A DNA stretch of 9,685 nucleotides, taken from positions 1-9,685 of the forward strand of contig HF998451.1 in the NCBI GenBank assembly GCA_000433775.1, given 5' to 3'. Below, in pieces: positions 6,068 through 9,685 of the stretch (position 1 is the stretch's first letter; each line of letters opens with the position of its first letter). The DNA comes from Corallococcus sp. CAG:1435 (lineage in GTDB: Bacteria; Bacillota; Clostridia; Christensenellales; CAG-314). The position numbers and the translations under genes are program-made. The notes beneath the pieces were generated by a model. That model worked only from the letters and a program-made list of their open reading frames with translations. It had not been told where the DNA came from and searched no databases.

Positions 6068-6217
6068 ATGGAAGAAATCAGGAACAGTCATAACAAGCTG
6101 ATTTGTCGTGTAGACAAAGCAGAACATATTGTAGAAATCGTCATCAAAGGTTGTAAGACCACGATACGATTTTATAACGATGGTACAGTAGAAATAAAAA
6201 ACGTCGAATTGGTATAA
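6068..6217 (+). CDS. 49-residue small protein of the HTH operon
   Basis: A 49-residue protein from ATG 6068 with AGGAGA eight bases upstream, inside the end of the preceding gene; the stop-to-start gap is three bases, so translation is probably coupled. Alternating hydrophobic residues (I-V-E-I-V-I-K-G and T-T-I-R-F-Y, then T-V-E-I) suggest a small all-beta fold. It has two cysteines (13 and 29). No family is recognised. It ends the HTH operon just before the nested terminator structure at 6237-6329. Confidence 0.65.
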   Translation: MEEIRNSHNKLICRVDKAEHIVEIVIKGCKTTIRFYNDGTVEIKNVELV

Positions 6218-6236
6218 AAACCAAAAATCACCTATA

Positions 6237-6329
6237 TCCGCAGACCGCAAGACGGCAATGGAAAGCAAATTTCAAACGCTTTTTATGCCGTCTTTTTGTT
6301 TGCGGAAAGAACCGGCTCTGCGGATTTTT
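6237..6329 (+). terminator. Nested terminator/RNA structure before the sigma-like gene
   Basis: The core terminator pairs GACGGCA (6251-6257) with TGCCGTC (6286-6292), with an inner GAAAGC/GCTTTT stem, and TTTTT follows at 6293-6297. Two further left arms abut it: CCGCAA (6245-6250) pairs with TTGCGG (6300-6305), and TCCGCAGA (6237-6244) with TCTGCGGA (6317-6324), which is itself followed by TTTTT (6325-6329). The three stems can stack into one long structure in the leader of the sigma-like gene, giving two U-run endings. The pairing is seen; read-through control is inferred. Confidence 0.75.
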
Positions 6330-6355
6330 CAAAAACAAATTCAAGGAGCAATACG

Positions 6356-6754
6356 ATGAAAGAATACACTTATTATTTTGTAGACGGAACAAAGAGTACG
6401 ATTGAAATTGAGGATAAATGGTACAGCGTTCTGAAAGAAATGGACGAAGAAGAGCGCAAGGGCAAATACAATTACGATCGGCACAATAAGCCGATATCCA
6501 TGTTTGATTACGAAGGCGCTGCCTTTGTAGATTTTCGTGCGGATCCTTTTGAAAAATTGTTACAGTCAGAACAGCGAGAATTGCTGAACAGCGCATTGGG
6601 AAAATTGACGGATTGTCAGCGTGAACTCTTTGAAGCGCATTTTGTTGAGCGTAAAAAAGTCACGGAAATTGCCGAAGAACAGGGCGTTTGTCATCAGGCA
6701 ATCAGTCAGCGGATTGATCGGATAAAAATAAAATTGCAAAAATTTTGCACTTAG
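6356..6754 (+). CDS. Sigma-70 region 4-like DNA-binding protein
   Basis: A 132-residue protein whose C-terminal half (about 75-130) is a sigma-70 region 4 helix-turn-helix: L-T-D-C-Q-R-E-L-F near 84-92, then K-V-T-E-I-A-E-E-Q-G-V and Q-A-I-S-Q-R-I-D-R-I at 101-123, with a basic end. The first 75 residues are charged and do not contain region 2, so it probably cannot melt a promoter alone. Such sigma-like proteins occur widely in Bacillota integrative elements, where they are presumed to regulate transfer genes. The start is ATG 6356 with AAGGAG eight bases upstream; an ATG at 6296 is rejected because it lies in the terminator U-run. It stands alone between the nested RNA structure and the next small gene. 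Confidence 0.84.
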   Translation: MKEYTYYFVDGTKSTIEIEDKWYSVLKEMDEEERKGKYNYDRHNKPISMFDYEGAAFVDFRADPFEKLLQSEQRELLNSALGKLTDCQRELFEAHFVERKKVTEIAEEQGVCHQAISQRIDRIKIKLQKFCT

Positions 6755-6814
6755 ACCGTAGCAGAATGCGATTTTCGAGCCTAAATAGTGAGGGCGCGTC
6801 AAAGGAGAATAAAA

Positions 6815-7021
6815 ATGATCAGGTACAGAGTTGAATGTAACTTCGGGAGCAGGTACTTCAAAGACAATGAAAAGGCGTTAAAGTATTTCAATAAATGCAA
6901 AGAAAAGCATTTAGATGTGGAGCTTTGGCTCGTCTCGTATCTTTTTTGTCCGCTTCTGGACACGTTTTCGGCTTCGCAAGAGCTGAAGGCTTACTCGGGT
7001 AGACGTTTACCCATTCATTAA
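6815..7021 (+). CDS. Small uncharacterised protein
   Basis: A 68-residue protein from ATG 6815 with AAAGGAGA six bases upstream. The N-terminal half is rich in aromatic and basic residues (Y-R-V-E-C-N-F-G-S-R-Y-F-K, then A-L-K-Y-F-N-K-C-K); the second half carries a hydrophobic stretch L-W-L-V-S-Y-L-F-C-P-L-L at 37-48. That stretch is too short and interrupted for a confident membrane helix. An in-frame ATG farther upstream has no ribosome binding site. No family recognised. It lies 60 bases after the sigma-like gene and may be co-transcribed with it. Confidence 0.65.
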   Translation: MIRYRVECNFGSRYFKDNEKALKYFNKCKEKHLDVELWLVSYLFCPLLDTFSASQELKAYSGRRLPIH

Positions 7022-7187
7022 GTTAATTCGTGAACGGTCGAATAGACAAGGATATTTTTCCACAGCGCAATGTGGCCACCGCTATGGAGTTATCGCTGAA
7101 ACGTAAGATTCTGACAATGACCGCTCAACGATTATATTCGCCGTTATTCTGCGTTAAGGATAAAATTTGAGAAAGGAGAATTTTGCA
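7022..7187 (+). other. Intergenic leader with a doubtful 46-codon ORF
   Basis: 166 bases before the next gene. A frame opens at GTG 7030 and closes at TGA 7168-7170, encoding 46 residues of fairly protein-like composition with an internal ATG at 7084, but neither start has a ribosome binding site. It could be a decayed gene or leader. No obvious promoter was found; AAGGAGA at 7173-7179 belongs to the next gene. Confidence 0.3.
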
Positions 7188-7445
7188 ATGGCAAAAAACG
7201 ATGAAAGACGTTGGACCGTTCCTTCCAAGCGTGCGAAGAGTTACGCAGAGGAACGTAAGGCGAAGGTCCACCAGCACGGTCCGAAGGAAGGTAGGGAACT
7301 TACGGACTACGAAGCAGGTATGCGTTCGGGCTATTTGCAGTGCCAGAGCGACCATGCAGGCACCTACAAGTACAAAAAGGCGCTTTCAGAAGGCAAGTCC
7401 AAGGCAGAAGCCAAGAGGATTTCCAGACAGAAAGGTAAGAAGTAA
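7188..7445 (+). CDS. Small highly basic uncharacterised protein
   Basis: An 85-residue, strongly basic protein rich in Lys, Arg, Glu and Ser, with R-S-G-Y-L-Q-C-Q-S-D at 46-55 and a C-terminal K-x-A-E-A-K-R-I-S-R-Q-K-G-K-K. The charge suggests nucleic-acid binding; no family is recognised. ATG 7188 with AAGGAGA eight bases before it is preferred to the TTG at 7167. A second open frame over the same bases (7183-7485) is rejected as a shadow. It begins a run with the next gene 20 bases downstream, and both start Met-Ala-Lys-Asn. Confidence 0.72.
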   Translation: MAKNDERRWTVPSKRAKSYAEERKAKVHQHGPKEGRELTDYEAGMRSGYLQCQSDHAGTYKYKKALSEGKSKAEAKRISRQKGKK

Positions 7446-7465
7446 TAATCAGGAGGAAGTAAAAA

Positions 7466-7822
7466 ATGGCAAAGAACACCAATAACAAACAGATTTTCGT
7501 TGAAAGAGAGACTTTTGAGAAGGACGGCAGAACTTTCTTCTCGTATTTTATCAAAGGCAATATCCGTGGCAAAGACGTTAAGGTAGCCGTTGTTCCGCCC
7601 GACAGAGGCGGCTATACCGTACTCGACATTGTTTTCGGTGATCAGATGGCGGCACAGCTCGTAGCAAAGCCTTTTGAGATCAAGGACGATGCGACCGGGA
7701 AAATCATTGCCGGTAATACATATTCGGTTCAGACCGTGGACGAAAACGGCGAAATTTACGAATGTGCCGTCAAGCCTTACAGAAGCTCGGATAAGTCGAT
7801 GCTGAACATGCTTCTGAGATAA
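7466..7822 (+). CDS. Conserved-looking uncharacterised protein
   Basis: A 118-residue soluble protein with clear coding character and the most GC-rich codon use of the window by eye. Residues 10-90 read as alternating beta strands (F-F-S-Y-F-I-K-G, K-V-A-V-V-P-P-D, Y-T-V-L-D-I-V-F), and the end K-S-M-L-N-M-L-L-R is a short amphipathic helix. AGGAGG lies nine bases before the ATG. I do not recognise a named family; it has the look of a small conserved mobile-element gene, perhaps a single-domain binding protein. No signal peptide or membrane helix. The hairpin at 7849-7876 separates it from the membrane-protein genes. Confidence 0.78.
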   Translation: MAKNTNNKQIFVERETFEKDGRTFFSYFIKGNIRGKDVKVAVVPPDRGGYTVLDIVFGDQMAAQLVAKPFEIKDDATGKIIAGNTYSVQTVDENGEIYECAVKPYRSSDKSMLNMLLR

Positions 7823-7848
7823 CGGCATAATCACAACGATACTGTACG

Positions 7849-7876
7849 GCTGCGGTTTAGTTTCATAGACCGCAGC
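7849..7876 (+). terminator. Perfect stem-loop, possible attenuator
   Basis: GCTGCGGT pairs with ACCGCAGC around a 12-base loop. The downstream TTATGGTATTTT is only a weak U-tract, so it may be a partial terminator or an mRNA stability element tuning expression of the membrane-protein genes relative to those upstream. The stem is certain, the role is not. Confidence 0.5.
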
Positions 7877-7911
7877 TTATGGTATTTTAACCAAAAAAAT
7901 AGGAGGTTACT

Positions 7912-9015
7912 ATGTATAACGATTTGAATCAACATAAAAAATCAGACGCTGTTAAGTGGGTTATCGTCTTTATCCTGATAGCCGTTCTCTTGGTAGGTAT
8001 GGCTGCGTCTTTAACTTTGACGCTTTCGGATAAAGAGGAAGAAAAAGAAGAGCAGGCGCAAGAACAAGCGTATGCCAATGACTTTACGGCTGAATGTATC
8101 AGTACGGCTAACGTGAAGCTTGCAATGAATTCCGTTGCTATGCTTGCCGCAGATAATTCGGTCAGTAAAACGCTGACGGCAACTGTTTATCCAACGGACG
8201 CAACGAATAAACTCGTGGACTGGAGTATCGAATGGAGTAATCCTTCTAAGCAGGAAGAGGTAACGGACTATGTTGCCGTCACTCCTACTTACGATGGAAG
8301 CAGTGAAGCAACTGTTACTTGTTACCAGCCGTTCGGTTCCGACCAAATTAAGATTACCGTTACAACAAGGCAGGGAGGCTATACGGCTACCTGTATTGTA
8401 TCTTTCAGAGGAGTGTCTTCTTCTCTTTATTTGACCTCTGCGACCTCGCCGGTTTCCAATGTGGGCAGAGGCGAATATTATGACCTTCCGAGCAAAAGCA
8501 GCACGGTGTTTACCGTCAATCTCGGAAATGTTTGGAATGAAGTAGGTTCGTATGATTTGAGTGCGGAAATCGAAGCGGTCGGTTCACTTTATGTCAGCGA
8601 TAATTTCGGTGACTCTTTTGGCGGTACTACCATCGAAAATGTAAGGATGGTAGACTTGGCGGATCTGTTGGAATATCTCGGCATTTCTGCGACCGTGAAC
8701 GACAACGTAGTTACTGTTACAACGAATAAGGTTTTGGACACTTTCTTCTATTCTCACTCAGAGAACGACGAATACGGCATTGGAACTTGGTACTACAACG
8801 ACTACGTTTATTACGAAGAATGGATGGAAGGACTGGGAACGGCTTATTCACAGGAATATAAAGAGGGCGGCGCATATAACGCATCCCACATTGATTCCTG
8901 TTACTACGTTCTGAAGGTAACGGATAGCGTAAGTGGTTTGTCTACATCTGTCAAATTCTGGGTAAGTACGGGCGTTTCCTCTGTCAAATTGGATGAAACG
9001 ACTCTTTCGTTTTAA
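7912..9015 (+). CDS. Membrane-anchored protein with Ig-like (Big-type) domain
   Basis: A 367-residue protein, probably N-in/C-out. A single membrane helix occupies about 15-37 after a short cytosolic tail. An acidic linker follows (about 40-52, mostly Glu, Lys and Gln). A bacterial Ig-like domain at about 66-167 is marked by L-T-A-T-V-Y-P-T-D-A-T-N-K and V-D-W-S, hallmarks of the Big_2 fold. The region 170-345 is beta-rich, aromatic and low in lysine and matches no family I know. The last 18 residues, W-V-S-T-G-V-S-S-V-K-L-D-E-T-T-L-S-F, look like the first strand of another Big repeat that then stops. The next protein ends the same way. AGGAGG precedes the ATG. There is no LPXTG sorting signal and no lipobox. 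A surface or envelope-spanning role is likely; the function is unknown. Confidence 0.85.
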   Translation: MYNDLNQHKKSDAVKWVIVFILIAVLLVGMAASLTLTLSDKEEEKEEQAQEQAYANDFTAECISTANVKLAMNSVAMLAADNSVSKTLTATVYPTDATNKLVDWSIEWSNPSKQEEVTDYVAVTPTYDGSSEATVTCYQPFGSDQIKITVTTRQGGYTATCIVSFRGVSSSLYLTSATSPVSNVGRGEYYDLPSKSSTVFTVNLGNVWNEVGSYDLSAEIEAVGSLYVSDNFGDSFGGTTIENVRMVDLADLLEYLGISATVNDNVVTVTTNKVLDTFFYSHSENDEYGIGTWYYNDYVYYEEWMEGLGTAYSQEYKEGGAYNASHIDSCYYVLKVTDSVSGLSTSVKFWVSTGVSSVKLDETTLSF

Positions 9016-9024
9016 GGTGAGCCT

Positions 9025-9624
9025 ATGAAGAAAAGCGTGCAGATAGGAAATACGGTTGCAAAAGTTATCGGATATGTTCTGCTCGTTATGGTAGTTGTGG
9101 GTATTGTCGGTGCAATTGTCTATTTCACAGGCGGATTAACGAGCGATTTCAAAACATTCTACGTTACGGTGGACGGCAAAGACGTTTTGACAACCTCAGG
9201 CGGCTACTTGGCGTCACCCGAAAAGCCCTTGAAAGTTGACGTCAAATATATCTTCAATTCGGCAGGCGGAGACGCAAGTGGGTATTCCGTCAAAGTCGTA
9301 CCTCACGTTGTGGAAGGCAAGGATTTTGACTTCACTCTGGACGATCAGGTGTACTCATTCCAAGCAGAAACCGATCTGACTGCCGGGTTCGATATTCAGC
9401 GGGAGGAATCGTCTTTTACGGTTGCTCCCAAAGGCAAAGTCACGGAAGTGTTACAGGCGGTTTATCCGAACAATACCATTGGAGACTGTGACGGCAAAAG
9501 CTACGAAGACATGTATGCTCTTATCGTAACGTCGTATAACGGTGAGCAGAGCGTAACTCTTTACTTTACATTGCCGGAGGACGTTTCCGGCGTGGAACTG
9601 GATAAAGAGCAAATCATTTTCTAA
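9025..9624 (+). CDS. Membrane-anchored beta-rich protein with shared C-terminal tail
   Basis: A 199-residue protein with one strongly hydrophobic helix at about 12-36 and a beta-rich exterior of about 160 residues containing F-Y-V-T-V-D-G-K near 45-52 and a Cys155 within an N-N-T-I-G-D-C-D-G loop. No family is recognised. Its C-terminus, V-S-G-V-E-L-D-K-E-Q-I-I-F, matches that of the preceding gene product in V-S-x-V-x-L-D-x5-F at the exact chain end. It starts nine bases after the previous stop, with the AAGGTGAG ribosome binding site overlapping that stop, so the two are co-translated and probably partners. No sorting signal or lipobox is seen. Confidence 0.83.
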   Translation: MKKSVQIGNTVAKVIGYVLLVMVVVGIVGAIVYFTGGLTSDFKTFYVTVDGKDVLTTSGGYLASPEKPLKVDVKYIFNSAGGDASGYSVKVVPHVVEGKDFDFTLDDQVYSFQAETDLTAGFDIQREESSFTVAPKGKVTEVLQAVYPNNTIGDCDGKSYEDMYALIVTSYNGEQSVTLYFTLPEDVSGVELDKEQIIF

Positions 9625-9636
9625 GGAGTAAAACAA

Positions 9637-9685
9637 ATGAAACAATCAACAAAAACTATTATCAAAGTAACGGCAGGTGTTTTAG
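9637..9685 (+). CDS. Partial third membrane-protein gene, cut by window end
   Basis: ATG 9637 with AAGGAG eight bases before it, 12 bases after the preceding stop, opens a frame that runs off the window. The 16 visible residues, M-K-Q-S-T-K-T-I-I-K-V-T-A-G-V-L, resemble the start of the previous protein: a short basic tail leading into a hydrophobic helix. It is probably a third member of the membrane-protein operon; nothing more can be said. Confidence 0.7.
   Translation, partial: MKQSTKTIIKVTAGVL

Noticed and set aside
7183..7485. A 100-residue frame overlapping the basic 85-residue gene
   Set aside because: No ribosome binding site, and it overlaps the next gene; the 7188-7445 frame has AAGGAGA at proper spacing.
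1..9685. CRISPR arrays, tRNA or rRNA genes, insertion sequences
   Set aside because: No regularly spaced direct repeats, cloverleaf-like sequence or DDE transposase was seen on reading both strands.

Overview
The window looks like the recombinase end and regulatory region of an integrative (probably conjugative) mobile element from a low-to-moderate-GC Bacillota, most likely a Clostridia-class gut or anaerobic bacterium. The grounds are strong AGGAGG-type ribosome binding sites, TTGnnn/TATACT promoters, a Bacillus-type SOS box, a large serine recombinase, and the dense run of tiny regulators (DeoR-type HTH, two ~50-residue proteins, a sigma-region-4 protein, a Com-like zinc ribbon) typical of clostridial integrative elements. 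No tRNA, rRNA, CRISPR array or insertion sequence was seen. The lineage is an inference from style, not from a marker gene.

Layout. (1) 1-1547: an edge hairpin and a complete large serine recombinase on the minus strand. (2) 1548-1929: a divergent control region with a conserved palindromic element on the recombinase side and a clear promoter on the other. (3) 1930-4164: a two-gene operon, a WYL-domain regulator followed by an uncharacterised 403-residue protein resembling DUF5677, closed by a UUCG-loop terminator. This is AT-richer than the right half and looks like accessory cargo. (4) 4213-5496: a LexA-type repressor with its own extended -10 promoter and SOS box, then a small zinc-ribbon protein and a strong terminator. 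(5) 5516-6217: a second copy of the palindromic element driving an HTH protein and two tiny proteins. (6) 6237-6754: a nested RNA structure/terminator and a sigma-like protein. (7) 6815-7822: small conserved-looking hypotheticals. (8) 7912-9685: membrane-anchored proteins with Ig-like exteriors, the last cut by the window edge.

How it may work together. The 46-47 bp element upstream of the recombinase recurs in opposite orientation just upstream of the HTH operon (41 of 46 positions identical plus one indel). Integration/excision and the regulatory operon are therefore probably co-controlled through the palindrome TGGCAA-N5-TTGCCA. A LexA with an intact Ser/Lys dyad and a UmuD-like Cys-Gly cleavage bond sits between the two copies and could couple the element to DNA damage. 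The WYL/DUF5677-like pair is the best candidate for an undescribed cargo system, possibly defensive; this rests on context and family habits only. The two complete membrane proteins at the right end share a C-terminal tail (V-S-x-V-x-L-D-x5-F at the very end), suggesting a common assembly or interaction signal.
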